Shown here in pieces: positions 1 through 10,768 of a stretch of 41,608 nt of DNA. The stretch covers positions 1-41,608 of the IMG/VR virus record IMGVR_UViG_3300018411_000041. One strand, written 5' to 3'. Position 1 is the stretch's first letter. Each line of letters begins with the position of its first letter. The DNA comes from a virus. A program made the position numbers and the translations under genes. The notes below the pieces were generated by a model. The model made no database searches, had not been told where the DNA came from, and saw nothing but the letters and a program-made list of their open reading frames with translations.

Positions 1-60
1 CCAGATGCTTCACAGCAAGAAACTCTTATACCTGGTGTATTTAGATTTATAAAGACTTAA
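1..60 (+). CDS. C-terminal end of an unknown gene (partial)
   Basis: The first frame reads open from base 1 to a TAA stop at 58-60, giving a 19-residue C-terminus ending in GVFRFIKT. A strong hairpin begins five bases after the stop, as expected at the end of a real gene. The rest of the gene lies outside the window, so no function can be given. Confidence 0.5.
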   Translation, partial: PDASQQETLIPGVFRFIKT

Positions 61-64
61 GACT

Positions 65-100
65 AAGTAACAAGGTGGAGTAATATCCACCTTGTTACTT
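65..100. terminator. Convergent-junction hairpin, 15-bp perfect stem
   Basis: Bases 65-79 pair perfectly with 86-100 around a 6-nt loop (GTAATA). The hairpin sits between the converging end of the partial + gene and the 3' end of the beta-subunit gene, so it probably ends both transcripts. Neither side carries a clear U-tract, unlike a textbook intrinsic terminator. Confidence 0.7.
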
Positions 101-108
101 ACACTATT

Positions 109-3100
109 TTACTCGAAATATATATCAGCTACAGTCTTACTCTTTAACCTTAGTAATCGGTTTAACATACCTGTTATTAAGGGTGATAAAGTAATTCTAT
201 TTAATATAGACTTATAGCCAAAGAAAGCATCTATGGTGTCACCACTATCTGTAGTTACCTTATGTGTATATACATCAGCTATAACTGATTTAAGTTGTGT
301 ACTAAATACACCCTTATCTCCTACACCAGCTGAGATGTTTGTAGTAATGTATACCTTAAGTTCTAGTGTATCTAACAGTAGATTCTTTCCACCTACTCTA
401 TATTCAGAAGAGACTTTACCTGATTTGATCTCATATTCAGTACCTTTAGTTCTATCGTACATATCTTTGTTTATTTTGGTTACAAGTTTTTTAAGAGTAG
501 GAGACATATCAGCTATATCTCCGTTATACCTTACTTCGTATCTCAGTATTTCACCTTTAAGCTTTGCTTTGGGCGAGATGTTAGTTAGCGTCTGTAGCAT
601 CTGTATAGTGTTTTTTTCTAAGTTAGTATAGTCTGTATGTTCATCAAGTATAGTAAAGAGTATGTCATTTGGTTCTACATGTGTATTTTCAGGAACTAGA
701 TTGATAACGTTGTTTGTAAACTCTATTACAAAAGACTTCTCTTTTACTACTGGTGTAGACATTTGTTTAGATACGTCTATAGATATAGCTGAGCTATCTT
801 CATATACGTTATTAGTCATTGAGAGAGCAACTGTTACCATTCTACTCATCTTTGGTATAAGTACTTTATTATCTAGCCAGTCTTTTTCAAAGAAGCTTGA
901 GTTATAGTAGATGTAGTCATTCTTATTGAACTTACTATTGAGTTTTAGATCAGTTACTAGGTTATGTGTATAGATAGAACCTTCTGCTCTTCCTAACACA
1001 GTTCCTATGCTAAAAGCTTTTACTTTTCCTGATGTATACTCTATAGTAATAAGCTTATTTGTTAATTCAGTTACTTTTCCATCTTCTTCAGCTATAAAAC
1101 AAAATAGAGAACTTACTCTGTATGGAAGTATATATTCATATTCTGTTCTTATAGATGGTTGTTGATATCCCTCTGTAGCTATAACGTGTGAGTTTTGTAC
1201 GTTTACGAAGTTTACACGCTTTGGATCGTCGTGAAGTATAAATGGTGAAAGTAATGCCGATGTTGAAAGTAGCTGAGCTTTATTTTCTTTATAGTCAACT
1301 TTATTCTTTTTAGTTAATCCTCTTGTGCTATCAAACTTAGCAAATGGTGTTAGATATGTGTTTATACCTACATCTGAACTATCTACAGTTGCTTCAGATA
1401 TAAGACCCATTTCTGTTCTATGATATTTACGAAGACCTTCAGGCATGGCGTCTTTACTTAAACCATCGCCTCCTGTTAGCGTTACTGCTTCGACTTCTTT
1501 TAGATCCATGATAGGGTTAATGTCTTCAGTAATCTTTACGGTATTATCTTGAGTAGTTAAGTTCCATATCTTATATGGATCGATATTTATCTTTGATTTA
1601 GCTGAGTATTTGAACTTATATTCTCGTACTGCTTCTGCTAATCCTTTATAGACCATAGCAGGAACTCTATCATAAAGTCTTATACGAGAATAGTCTGCAT
1701 CGTTTATATCTGGATGATGATGTGTGGTAAGTAACTCATTTGCTCTTAGTAAAAGAGGTAGATAAGTTATAGGTTCATTTATCTCTTTTAGCACAGAAAC
1801 TGTTATAGGGTCTAGAAATAATTCTCTTAATAGATCAAGCTCTTTTAAATGTATCAACATATAATCTCTAAACTCAAAGAGAGCAAGATAGGTATTTCTG
1901 TCGTTTAGGTCATTATAGCGTATAGTCTTAATGTAGTCTTTAAAGAATATAAAACCAGAGAAGAGAAGAAAGGCTTCTTTATCTCTCTTATTCAGTATAA
2001 CCTTATAGTCTTTAAACTTAAGCATATACTCGTGTTCAGTAAGCTTATACTGCTTATTTGCTTCTATGTATTTAATCTGTATCTTAAGTATAGAGATAAG
2101 GTTAGATATACCTATATAGTATCCTAACACAGGGCCAAGAGGTATGTCTTTTCCAAGTACTTTTATAGTAGAGAAGTTTACTGGAAGTTTAGTTAGATCT
2201 ATATTAAGTAATGACGGTATAGAGCCTATGCTTGTTAGTTGTGGAGAGGTGTATGTAAATACTTCATTATCGTAATTTATGACTAATAACGTCTTATCGC
2301 TATTGACATAGCCTATCGGTATAAGTTGTTGTTTAAGTATTTGTTCGTACGTCTTTTGCTCTATGAACTTTTGTGTTCTATCAAGGTCAAAGACTAGAGT
2401 ATATTCTTTTAGTTCAATTTGTACAAAGTGGTTTGTAAGATGAGAGAACATTGTAGGTAGTACTTTTAGATTATCGTAAGTATTTCCAAGTTCTATAGCT
2501 ACTATATTTCCATTTCCTTCCATATAGCTTTTCTTAATAAAGTCTGATACATAACCATATGAATCAAATGCTTTTCTTTCAGTTCTTGCTATAAAGAGTT
2601 TACTATAATTAGAAGTAAGAGCTACTTTAATAGGAGATATTTTGCGTATAGGTAGATCTGTCTTCTGTTTTCTCATGATGTACTTTACACCAGAAACCAT
2701 AAATCTACCTTCTGAATCTAGTATAGGTACTCTAAAGTAAATAGTAGATTCTTTTCCATCTAAAGGCTTAATTGTAAGCCTATGCATTTCGTATTTATCA
2801 ACTGCTGATATTACTTGCTCTACGTCATAGCTCTTTACGATAAGACCTGAATCTTCTAATTTAAGCACTACACTTACGATATCTTTATGTAGTATATTTT
2901 CTATATACTTTTTATTAAAGGCTTTAATTGGGTCTTTTGCTAACGTAATATTTACCTTAGTGTTATTTGACCCTATAGTTATCTCTTCATCTGTTAACTT
3001 GTATTTAGCTAGATCTATTTGTTTAAACTCATCTATAGGTGTTTTATTACCGTATGGAGTTTTGAGATTACTTCTTTCTTCTTCAAGCTTTCTTATGTTT

Positions 3101-4446
3101 CTTATCTCTAGAGAAGTAAGTGTTTTAAACTCTACTGCTTCGTCGATATACTTAGTGGTCTTTGTTTTTTTGGTTAAGTCTTGAAGTACTTGTTCTATAT
3201 GTTCTTCTGAACGATTGATACGTATATGTGTTTCTTCATCTTCAACTTGATCTGTAGGTTCACTATCTACCTTTACCATAGTTTCTTTAAAGAGTATATC
3301 TACTTCATCATTATCTACAGACTTATTGATAAGTCTATTTATCTGATAGATATTATCACTAACATCTAGTCCTTCTTTATCAAAGGTTATGCCGTCTATA
3401 TCTAAAGGCTTTTCTTTAGTAAAGAATCCTTTTACTTCTATCGGTTTAGTTGTTTGTATATTACTTTGTTCGTTAGGAGTAATTGGTTCTTCTGTTTCAT
3501 CTTCATTACCTGCTGCTTGTAACTGTTGATCTAGTTCTTCGTCTGGTTCTATATCTCTTTGTTCTTTGTCTAATTCACTATTTACATAGTTCTGAATTCT
3601 AAGTAGAAACATAACAAACAGCTTATGCAGTTTATCATTGTTTAGCTTTAATTTAGAAGGTAAAGCTGATTCTATCGATACTGATCTTATAATGTGCAAC
3701 GGAAGAAAGCAAGAGTAACCTTTGTATTTAAACTCAATTACTATGTTATTTGATTCTTCGTCAGTAATATCTTTCATTATAGATGTTTTTCTATTTGTAT
3801 TTGTTAACCATTTATATATATCGATAAGTAACTTTAGCTCTGTAGTCTTTGCTACTCGTGCATACTTTATTGCATTAAACTGAATTAACTTATCTATGAT
3901 AAAGTAAGACGGTATAGCATGTGGAAGCTCTACAGATACAAACTGGTGATTAGTAGGATTTACTTCTATGTACTTCTTTACGTAGAAAAAGTATGTTCTG
4001 TATAAGTTCTGGTATTTGTTTATATCTGCGTATAAAGAAGATGAGTAGTTGTATAACTCTGGTAATAACCCGTAGTTAAATACAGCTACGTTAGTTGCAT
4101 CTGTACTTGGATTCTCTATAAGATCAACTGTTCTAAACTGCTTTAGATTCTTTAATGTCCATTGTTTAATATCTCTTCTTAGGTACTTGTTCCTTAGACT
4201 TGTAGTACCTTCTTTTTCTATTAGATCTTCTACATGGTGTATAGGTATCTTTTTACCAGAAGAGATATTCTTAAAGTAACTCAATTCTCTTGAAGGAAAA
4301 GTTAAATTATGTTCTGTATCTAGATAGTGTAATGTAGAGTCTTTCGGTATCTCGATAAGGTTACTTAAAAAAACACGTGGACTTAATAGAAATACAGGAG
4401 ATTTTATAGCTTGACGAGCTACAAACTGCGTGTAAAAAGACAACAT
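109..4446 (-). CDS. RNA polymerase beta subunit-like protein, lacking the C-terminal clamp region
   Basis: This 1445-residue protein resembles bacterial RpoB in its catalytic half. Around residues 570-600, the stretch with FRVPILDSEGRFMVSGVKY matches the RpoB region 'P.MT..GtFvInG.ervivsQ'. Around 1000-1030, RTEMGLISEATVDSS matches 'ERIGLISSLA'. Around 1055-1085, SALLSPFILHDDPKR matches 'aaSLIPFLEHDDanR'. Near 1375, GVGDKGVFS matches the catalytic 'GrHGNKGVvS' lysine motif. The protein stops soon after the region equivalent to 'GVPSRMNIGQ', so the RpoB C-terminal anchor/clamp part is missing; a matching piece is encoded at 32031-32696. The first ~450 residues are not recognisable, and residues ~300-430 are acidic and low in complexity. 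ATG start preceded by AAGGAAT. Phage multisubunit polymerases transcribe phage genes independently of the host enzyme. The beta assignment is strong; whether it belongs to a virion or non-virion enzyme is unknown. Confidence 0.85.
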   Translation of the reverse strand: MLSFYTQFVARQAIKSPVFLLSPRVFLSNLIEIPKDSTLHYLDTEHNLTFPSRELSYFKNISSGKKIPIHHVEDLIEKEGTTSLRNKYLRRDIKQWTLKNLKQFRTVDLIENPSTDATNVAVFNYGLLPELYNYSSSLYADINKYQNLYRTYFFYVKKYIEVNPTNHQFVSVELPHAIPSYFIIDKLIQFNAIKYARVAKTTELKLLIDIYKWLTNTNRKTSIMKDITDEESNNIVIEFKYKGYSCFLPLHIIRSVSIESALPSKLKLNNDKLHKLFVMFLLRIQNYVNSELDKEQRDIEPDEELDQQLQAAGNEDETEEPITPNEQSNIQTTKPIEVKGFFTKEKPLDIDGITFDKEGLDVSDNIYQINRLINKSVDNDEVDILFKETMVKVDSEPTDQVEDEETHIRINRSEEHIEQVLQDLTKKTKTTKYIDEAVEFKTLTSLEIRNIRKLEEERSNLKTPYGNKTPIDEFKQIDLAKYKLTDEEITIGSNNTKVNITLAKDPIKAFNKKYIENILHKDIVSVVLKLEDSGLIVKSYDVEQVISAVDKYEMHRLTIKPLDGKESTIYFRVPILDSEGRFMVSGVKYIMRKQKTDLPIRKISPIKVALTSNYSKLFIARTERKAFDSYGYVSDFIKKSYMEGNGNIVAIELGNTYDNLKVLPTMFSHLTNHFVQIELKEYTLVFDLDRTQKFIEQKTYEQILKQQLIPIGYVNSDKTLLVINYDNEVFTYTSPQLTSIGSIPSLLNIDLTKLPVNFSTIKVLGKDIPLGPVLGYYIGISNLISILKIQIKYIEANKQYKLTEHEYMLKFKDYKVILNKRDKEAFLLFSGFIFFKDYIKTIRYNDLNDRNTYLALFEFRDYMLIHLKELDLLRELFLDPITVSVLKEINEPITYLPLLLRANELLTTHHHPDINDADYSRIRLYDRVPAMVYKGLAEAVREYKFKYSAKSKINIDPYKIWNLTTQDNTVKITEDINPIMDLKEVEAVTLTGGDGLSKDAMPEGLRKYHRTEMGLISEATVDSSDVGINTYLTPFAKFDSTRGLTKKNKVDYKENKAQLLSTSALLSPFILHDDPKRVNFVNVQNSHVIATEGYQQPSIRTEYEYILPYRVSSLFCFIAEEDGKVTELTNKLITIEYTSGKVKAFSIGTVLGRAEGSIYTHNLVTDLKLNSKFNKNDYIYYNSSFFEKDWLDNKVLIPKMSRMVTVALSMTNNVYEDSSAISIDVSKQMSTPVVKEKSFVIEFTNNVINLVPENTHVEPNDILFTILDEHTDYTNLEKNTIQMLQTLTNISPKAKLKGEILRYEVRYNGDIADMSPTLKKLVTKINKDMYDRTKGTEYEIKSGKVSSEYRVGGKNLLLDTLELKVYITTNISAGVGDKGVFSTQLKSVIADVYTHKVTTDSGDTIDAFFGYKSILNRITLSPLITGMLNRLLRLKSKTVADIYFE

Positions 4447-4530
4447 AAGCTTCTATTCCTTGTAAGTAAAAGATCAAAAAATTAAAAATAAAGAAAGTAA
4501 AATGTTTTGCCAGAAGGCGAGAAACACACT

Positions 4531-4537
4531 AAAGGAA
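4531..4537 (+). promoter_or_regulatory. Ribosome binding site that sets the nrdJ start
   Basis: AAAGGAA lies 5 nt before the ATG at 4543. The frame extends upstream to a TTG at 4507, but that codon has no comparable site, so the ATG is preferred. Confidence 0.6.
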
Positions 4538-4542
4538 CAGCT

Positions 4543-7500
4543 ATGACGATGCAAAAACAAGAGATTTGTACAGAGGTTTTGATTCAGAAGTATGCTAAGA
4601 ATAACGAGACTACTGAAGAAGAAGTTAAGGCAAGAGTTGCAAAGTGTTTAGCTTCTGTAGAGAAAGAACCAGAAGCATGGGAACAAGAATTTCTATGGGC
4701 TTTGAACAACGGCTTTATACCTGGTGGTAGAATTAATAGCGCTGCTGGTACTGATCTAACCGCTACACTTATTAACTGTTTTGTTCAACCTGTAGGCGAT
4801 AGTGTTCTTACAACTACAGATGGTTACTTAGGTATCTATCCTGCTCTTACACAAGCTGCTGAAACTATGCGTAAGGGTGGTGGTGTTGGTTATGACTTCT
4901 CACGTATACGTCCTAAAGGAGCTTTTGTAAAGACTACAAACTCTTTTGCATCGGGACCAATTTCCTACATGAGAGTATTTGATCGTTCGTGTGAAACGAT
5001 TGAGTCAGCTGGTAGCAGAAGAGGTGCTCAGCTCTCTTCTATGAGATGCGATCATCCTGATATCTTTGAGTATATTCATGCAAAAGATAAAGGAGATCTG
5101 ACAAATTTCAATATGTCTGTAAACGTTACAGATAGTTTTATGGAAGCAGTTATTCTTGAAAAAGATATAGAGCTTGTTCATAAGGTAGAACCGTTAAAGA
5201 GTAGATACCCTGATAGTTACCAACGTAAAGATGGTCTTTGGGTATATAAAAAAGTTCCAGCAAAAGACATCTGGAACGAGATGATGAAATCTACGTACGA
5301 TCACGCAGAACCTGGAGTACTCTTTATTGATACTATTAATAAAGATAACAACCTTAAGTACTGTGAAACAATCGAAACCACTAATCCGTGTGTAACTGGC
5401 GATACAGTTATACTAACTAACGCAGGACATATTCCAATTGAATTACTAGTAGGAAAAGAAACTACTATTTGGAATGGAAAAGAATGGAGTAACGTAACTC
5501 CGTATGTAAGTGGTGAAAACGAATATATTTACGATATAGAGTTTAGTGATGGATCGAGTCTTTCTTGTACACCAAATCATCAGTTTGTACTTCACAACGA
5601 ATCAAAGATTACTGCAAAAGAACTTCAGGTTCAAGATAAACTAGTTGAATTTACTTATCCTTTAATCGAAGGATATAAGGAGCATGATACAGAACAAGCG
5701 TATATAAGTGGCTATAACTTTTTAGTAAAGCCATCCTCTGTTCCTTTTACTAAGTTAAGTGGATTAAAGAAAAGTATTCTTGAGTCTGTGAAGACTAAAG
5801 GACAAGTATCCTATACTCCAAAACCACCGACCGTTACAGCTGTTCGATCAAGTAATGAAAGTATACTTGATGCTACGTATACTATTAAATCCAGACTCGC
5901 TTGGATAGCTGGTCTTATTGATTCTTACGGAGTAATCTCTAAGGATCAGTTAGTAATACGTTGTGGAAATAAAAGTAAACTACTTCAGATAAAGTATCTG
6001 TTAAGTACACTGAGTTGTAATAGCATATTAAGGTGTACTGAAAAAGATACCTATGTATTAACTATATGCTCTTTTACATTGGTGTGTTTAGGTATACAGA
6101 ATTTTAATATAGATCTGTTATCCGTTAATTCAAAAGCAATAAAGAACACGCTACGTGTAGTAAGTAAAACACTTAGAGAAAAGACTGAAGCAAAAGTATA
6201 TTGCTTTACTGAACCTCTTAGAAATACAGGTATATTTAACGGTGTACTTACCGGTAATTGTGCAGAACAACCTTTACCGCCCTATGGGTGTTGCTGTCTT
6301 GGTTCAGTAAATCTTACTGTCTTTGTAGAGAAATACTTTACTTCAGAAGCATATATTAACTATACTAAACTTAAAGAAGTAGTTAAGTTAGCTGTAAGAA
6401 TGTTAGACAATGTTCTTGATGCAACTCAATGGCCTCTTCAGGAACAGAAGAGAGAAGCTCAGTTAAAAAGACGTGTAGGGTTAGGGTTTACTGGATTAGG
6501 TAATGCTCTCGCTATGTTATGTCTTAAGTATGATACGCAAGAAGCTCGTAATAAGGCTACTGAAATAGCTGAAGCTATGAGAAACTTTGCATATGAAGCT
6601 TCAGTAGAACTTGCTAAAGAAAAAGGAGCATTTCCTTTGCTTGATGCAAATAAGTACTTGACAGATACATTTGCTTCTAGATTGCCTACTGAAATTAAAG
6701 ATAAAATCAGAAAAACAGGTATAAGGAACTCTCATTTACTTAGCGTGGCACCTACTGGATCAATCTCTATAGCTTTTGCAAATAATGCAAGTAACGGCAT
6801 AGAACCACCGTTCTCTTATTTCTATACAAGAAAGAAAAGAAACCAAGATAATACAACTACTGAACATAAAGTATGTGACTACGGATATTTGTTATATAAG
6901 CACACCTATGGTGAAGAAGCAGAACTTCCTTCATACTTTACTACTGCATTAGATATAAGTGCAACTGACCATGCCGCTATGGTTGCAGCTGTAGCTCCTT
7001 ATATCGATTCAGCTATTTCAAAGACTATCAACGTACCTGAAGATTATAGTTATGATGACTTTAAAGATATCTACCTATATGCTTGGAAGAATAAGATTAA
7101 AGGTATAGCTACCTATAGACCTAACTCTGTGCTTGGTTCTGTTCTTTCTGTAGAACCGAAAGAAGTAAAAGAGGTTAAGAAAGAACATCCGGTAGTGGAT
7201 CTGAATACACGCTTTAAGCATGATAAGATTCATTCAAGTCTATCTGAACTTAAATGGCCAAATAGACCTTTATTTGAAAAAGGTAACCCAGCTTGGTGTT
7301 ACATGATTGAAACCAATGAAAATAAGTTTACTGTCTTTATAGGCCATGTAGAGAATGGTAAGCCGTTTCCGTTTGAAGTATGGGTCAACGGGCCACATGA
7401 ACCAGAAAGCCTCGCAGCGGTCGCTAAAACGCTTTCTATGGACATGCGTGTAAAAGACAGAGCTTGGTTACAATATAAGTTAGGTCTTCTTGCAGAGACA

Positions 7501-8223
7501 TCTGGAAGTCCGGTTGATGTACAGCTATTTGACGGTAAGTTTAAACGGTATAAAAGTATACCATCGGCTTTAAGTCATATGGTAACAGATAGATGTAATG
7601 AGCTTCAAGTCTTTAATGATATCAAAGAAGATGAAAGCTCAATGATCAATAATCTACTATTTCTACATGAACCAAATCTCGGTACCACCGGAACACTATC
7701 TTGGACAGTAAATATAAATAACCACATGACTAATGATAACTTTACTCTTGGTCTAAAAGAGATAGATGTACGCATCAATGTAAACAATGAAAGTAAGCTT
7801 ATTACTGTTCCATATTCTATTTGGTTAGCTGGCGAGTATTCTACTTCCTTAAACGGATTAACAAGTCTTCTTTCTGGAGATATGCGTATAGCTGACTTTA
7901 ACTGGATTGGATTAAAGTTAAAGAAACTTCTTACGTATAAAGAACCTTCAAGTGAATTCTTTGCCACTATACCTGGTGAAAACAAACAGATGGTATATCC
8001 AAGTACTGTAGCTTATATGGCTGATCTTATTTTGTATAGATATCAAGTATTAGGTATATTAAATAAAAACGGTAATTCATTACTAAGTACAAATACTGAC
8101 TTTATTTCTACTCCAGCTAGTGAAGTAGGAAAAGAATGTCCTGAGTGTTTTCATAATACTCTTATTAAAAAAGATGGGTGTAATTTCTGCACTACTTGCG
8201 GATATATCGGTAATTGTGGATAA
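4543..8223 (+). CDS. nrdJ: Class II (adenosylcobalamin-dependent) ribonucleotide reductase with intein
   Basis: It reduces ribonucleotides to deoxyribonucleotides for phage DNA synthesis. The precursor is 1226 residues; removing a 290-residue intein (residues 283-572) leaves about 936. Recognisable parts are the first redox cysteine in LINCFVQP (C79), the joined block [12 protein letters not shown] with the radical-forming cysteine at C573 and the partner cysteine in GCCCLGS (C584), and SVAPTGSIS plus [10 protein letters not shown], matching the class II 'iAPTGtIS...GIEP.Fa'. The extreme C-terminus is a four-cysteine cluster (CPEC...CNFCTTCG) typical of NrdJ, where it re-reduces the active site. 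Class II enzymes need no radical-generating partner subunit, and none is seen nearby. The usual 'GACNLGS' is GCCCLGS here. A U-tract terminator follows directly. Confidence 0.92.
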   Translation: MTMQKQEICTEVLIQKYAKNNETTEEEVKARVAKCLASVEKEPEAWEQEFLWALNNGFIPGGRINSAAGTDLTATLINCFVQPVGDSVLTTTDGYLGIYPALTQAAETMRKGGGVGYDFSRIRPKGAFVKTTNSFASGPISYMRVFDRSCETIESAGSRRGAQLSSMRCDHPDIFEYIHAKDKGDLTNFNMSVNVTDSFMEAVILEKDIELVHKVEPLKSRYPDSYQRKDGLWVYKKVPAKDIWNEMMKSTYDHAEPGVLFIDTINKDNNLKYCETIETTNPCVTGDTVILTNAGHIPIELLVGKETTIWNGKEWSNVTPYVSGENEYIYDIEFSDGSSLSCTPNHQFVLHNESKITAKELQVQDKLVEFTYPLIEGYKEHDTEQAYISGYNFLVKPSSVPFTKLSGLKKSILESVKTKGQVSYTPKPPTVTAVRSSNESILDATYTIKSRLAWIAGLIDSYGVISKDQLVIRCGNKSKLLQIKYLLSTLSCNSILRCTEKDTYVLTICSFTLVCLGIQNFNIDLLSVNSKAIKNTLRVVSKTLREKTEAKVYCFTEPLRNTGIFNGVLTGNCAEQPLPPYGCCCLGSVNLTVFVEKYFTSEAYINYTKLKEVVKLAVRMLDNVLDATQWPLQEQKREAQLKRRVGLGFTGLGNALAMLCLKYDTQEARNKATEIAEAMRNFAYEASVELAKEKGAFPLLDANKYLTDTFASRLPTEIKDKIRKTGIRNSHLLSVAPTGSISIAFANNASNGIEPPFSYFYTRKKRNQDNTTTEHKVCDYGYLLYKHTYGEEAELPSYFTTALDISATDHAAMVAAVAPYIDSAISKTINVPEDYSYDDFKDIYLYAWKNKIKGIATYRPNSVLGSVLSVEPKEVKEVKKEHPVVDLNTRFKHDKIHSSLSELKWPNRPLFEKGNPAWCYMIETNENKFTVFIGHVENGKPFPFEVWVNGPHEPESLAAVAKTLSMDMRVKDRAWLQYKLGLLAETSGSPVDVQLFDGKFKRYKSIPSALSHMVTDRCNELQVFNDIKEDESSMINNLLFLHEPNLGTTGTLSWTVNINNHMTNDNFTLGLKEIDVRINVNNESKLITVPYSIWLAGEYSTSLNGLTSLLSGDMRIADFNWIGLKLKKLLTYKEPSSEFFATIPGENKQMVYPSTVAYMADLILYRYQVLGILNKNGNSLLSTNTDFISTPASEVGKECPECFHNTLIKKDGCNFCTTCGYIGNCG
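5389..6258 (+). other. Intein within nrdJ (290 residues)
   Basis: The insertion begins with Cys1 in CVTGDTVIL (block A), contains a block B motif [11 protein letters not shown], and ends with NGVLTGN directly before Cys+1 of the extein (blocks F/G). The removed segment separates NP from [10 protein letters not shown], a block otherwise continuous in this enzyme family. One LAGLIDADG-like motif, IAGLIDSYG, lies near 5905-5931. A second copy is not evident, and the 290-residue length is short for an intein with a full two-motif endonuclease, so the homing part looks reduced. The residue before the terminal Asn is Gly rather than the usual His. The intein sits immediately before the radical cysteine, so the enzyme should be inactive until splicing. 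Confidence 0.92.
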
Positions 8224-8228
8224 GTAAG

Positions 8229-8260
8229 TAAGGAGCAGAGGGTAATTCCTCTGCTCCTTA
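8229..8260 (+). terminator. Intrinsic terminator after nrdJ
   Basis: A 13-bp perfect stem (8229-8241 with 8248-8260) has a 6-nt loop GTAATT and is followed by a T-rich tail (TTTTTATTTTTTG). It ends the nrdJ transcript. Confidence 0.85.
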
Positions 8261-8308
8261 TTTTTATTTTTTGTTTCATAGTCTGGTTATAAAAAAAGAG
8301 TACTGAAC

Positions 8309-10726
8309 ATGCGCATAACTTACATTAAACTTTCAAACTTTAAGAGGTTTCCTTTATCAGATATAGAGGTGTTTGAGAAAGACTTCAACACTAAGTTAAT
8401 TACTATAGTAGGTTGTAACGGAAGTGGTAAGTCATCGTTACTTCGTGAACTTTCACCTCTTCCTTCTTTAAAGGAAAATTACAACTTAAATGGTTACAAA
8501 GAAATACACATCAAGCATAACAATAACTTCTATGTACTTATATCAGACTTTACTTCTGGAAGTAGATTTAGTTTTGTAGTAAACGATGAAGAACTCAATC
8601 CTTCAGGGTTAATAAGTATACAGAGAGAACTTGTAAATAAACACTTCTCTATAACAGAAGAAGTCTATGAGCTACTGATAGGTTTAACTTCTTTTTCAAA
8701 GCTAACCATGCAACAGAGAAAGAAGTTGTTTAACAACATCAGCCCTATCAACATAGATAGTCTACTAGAAAAATATGATGCTATCAAAACAGAAATAACC
8801 ACCTACGATAACTTACTTAAAATACAACAGAATACTTATAACGTAGAGAAGGAAAAACTTACAGACGCTTCTCATATCACTAAGCTTCAAGAACAAAAGT
8901 CATTTATACTTTCAGTTACTGAATGTTTACTTACATTAAAAACACAACTTCTTACGTTTTCAAGTACATTCGAACTTGAACAGGTGTATAAAGTATATGC
9001 AGAACAGATAAGTAAATTAGAAAAATTTCTTACTCGATACTCTACTTATATTACAGCTTATCCTATAGCAAATCACGAAAAACTCTATACTACATTTACT
9101 AATCAAAAGGCAGATATAGAACTTAAGTTACAACTGCTATATAAGCAGCTTGAAGGTTATATACAGAAGCTTACTGACGCAGAGCTTATACAGAACAACG
9201 ATAAAGTTGAAATAGAAAAAAGAATAGAGCATCTACTTAACGAGAACAAACTGCTTCTAAGTAGAAGAACATTTGACGTAAGTACGGATATAGATATCGA
9301 TAGTTACTTAACAGCTATCTATAAAGCAGAGACACAGCTATCTCTATTTTTACATGAAGTAAAAAGTAACGAGTATAAGGAATTTACAACTTCTAAGCAA
9401 GAAGAGATTGAAAGAACTAAACAGTCTTTACTAAATGAACTTAGAGGTATAGAACACGAAGAGAATAAGCTTAGACAAGAGATACAGCATATGAATGAAC
9501 ATACGCTAAATACAGACGCTACTTGTCCAAAATGTAATACTACCTTTAACGTATCATTTATACAAGCATTTCAAAACAAAGCAGAACATACACAGAAACT
9601 TATACAGACAAAGAAACAAGAGATCAGTAGACGTATAGAAGTAATTGATGTAGAGCTTAGTAAGTTCTATACATATTTTACTCAACTAAAACAGTTTTCT
9701 GCTATTAAGAGTTCGTTACCTGTACTAAATACTCTATGGAAATATATAGAAGTAAATAACCTATACAACATTAACCCTTCAAACATACTCTCATTAGTAA
9801 GAACATTTAATAACGATGTAGAGTACATACGACTTATACAGACAAATGAAAAAGAGTTAGTATCTTTACGTAAGACATTGAGCATACTTAACATATCAAC
9901 TCACGATTCTAAAGTACAGATCACTTCTTCTATAGCAGAGACAGAAAAAGAGATCGATGAGTTATTTTTACAGAAGAGTTTAGTAACTAACAATCTGACA
10001 AATCTTAACAACTCCAAGATAGTCTATAACGCGTTAAAACAGCTCTTAGAGACGTTAAAAACAAGTTTGAGTAATCTGTATAGTGTTAATCAAAATTATG
10101 TCTCTAGAAGCCTTTTAAACGTTCTTAATGAGGAGCTAGTGAAACAGAAGACACTATTACTTGAAATAGATATACAACTTTCAGATTACAGTAAACTTAC
10201 CTCTATACTCTCTAAGTATGAAAAGGATATAGAAGATACACAACTTACTCTAAACTCTCTTAACCTTATACAAAAAGAACTTTCACCTAAGAATGGTCTT
10301 ATAGCAAAGATACTTAGTCAGTATCTAAACTCTATCATTAAGTTCATGAATACAACAATTAACTCTGTAATGGAATACAAGCTAAATATCGATCTAATAG
10401 ACGTAGATGAAAATGTACTTGACTATAAGTTTAGATTTACTGTAGAAAATAAGGTTACAGTTATCGATATCAGCAAAGCAAGTAGTGGTATGCAAGAGAT
10501 CATTGACTTAAGCTTTAAGTTAGTGTTCTATAAGTTACTAAAGCTTGATAATTACCCTCTGTACTTAGACGAGTTTGGAGTACGATTAGACAGTACACAT
10601 AAGACAAAGATACATAACCTTATCTTTAAATTCATTAACAACTCAAACTTCTCTCAGGTGTTTTTAGTAACACATACAGATGTAGGGTTTTTGAACTATA
10701 AGGAATCAACAGTCATAACGCTGTAG
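8309..10726 (+). CDS. Rad50/SbcC/T4 gp46-like ATPase
   Basis: An 805-residue SMC-type ATPase, the expected partner of an SbcD/gp47-like nuclease in DNA end processing and recombination-dependent replication. The N-terminus starts with the family pattern 'i.l.NFkrf', and the Walker A is GCNGSGKSS at residues 35-43. Long Glu/Lys/Gln-rich segments on both sides of the centre look like coiled coils. A CPKC zinc hook lies at residues 406-409. The ABC signature is SSGMQE around 725-730, and the Walker B is YLDEFG with D754 and E755, followed by a THTD switch-like motif near the end. Start ATG 8309 is preceded by AAAGAG. The nuclease partner is not in this window. Confidence 0.88.
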   Translation: MRITYIKLSNFKRFPLSDIEVFEKDFNTKLITIVGCNGSGKSSLLRELSPLPSLKENYNLNGYKEIHIKHNNNFYVLISDFTSGSRFSFVVNDEELNPSGLISIQRELVNKHFSITEEVYELLIGLTSFSKLTMQQRKKLFNNISPINIDSLLEKYDAIKTEITTYDNLLKIQQNTYNVEKEKLTDASHITKLQEQKSFILSVTECLLTLKTQLLTFSSTFELEQVYKVYAEQISKLEKFLTRYSTYITAYPIANHEKLYTTFTNQKADIELKLQLLYKQLEGYIQKLTDAELIQNNDKVEIEKRIEHLLNENKLLLSRRTFDVSTDIDIDSYLTAIYKAETQLSLFLHEVKSNEYKEFTTSKQEEIERTKQSLLNELRGIEHEENKLRQEIQHMNEHTLNTDATCPKCNTTFNVSFIQAFQNKAEHTQKLIQTKKQEISRRIEVIDVELSKFYTYFTQLKQFSAIKSSLPVLNTLWKYIEVNNLYNINPSNILSLVRTFNNDVEYIRLIQTNEKELVSLRKTLSILNISTHDSKVQITSSIAETEKEIDELFLQKSLVTNNLTNLNNSKIVYNALKQLLETLKTSLSNLYSVNQNYVSRSLLNVLNEELVKQKTLLLEIDIQLSDYSKLTSILSKYEKDIEDTQLTLNSLNLIQKELSPKNGLIAKILSQYLNSIIKFMNTTINSVMEYKLNIDLIDVDENVLDYKFRFTVENKVTVIDISKASSGMQEIIDLSFKLVFYKLLKLDNYPLYLDEFGVRLDSTHKTKIHNLIFKFINNSNFSQVFLVTHTDVGFLNYKESTVITL

Positions 10727-10728
10727 TG

Positions 10729-10764
10729 CACTCAAGACCTGGTGTAGTTACCAGGTCTTGAGTG
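10729..10764. terminator. Convergent-junction hairpin, 15-bp perfect stem
   Basis: Bases 10729-10743 pair with 10750-10764 around loop GTAGTT. The hairpin fills the 42-bp gap between the ends of the gp46-like gene (+) and the terminase (-). No U-tract on either side. Confidence 0.7.
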
Positions 10765-10768
10765 TTAC

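Noticed and set aside
233-631. + strand frames opposite the beta gene (also 662-907 and 2960-3184)
   Set aside because: Antisense shadows of a well-supported gene, with no ribosome sites and no familiar motifs.
4507-4542. TTG start extending NrdJ by 12 residues
   Set aside because: No ribosome site before the TTG, while AAAGGAA sits 5 nt before ATG 4543.
5389-6258. Interruption of nrdJ as a group I or II intron
   Set aside because: The frame is open throughout and begins and ends with intein blocks (Cys1, TPNH, Asn then Cys).
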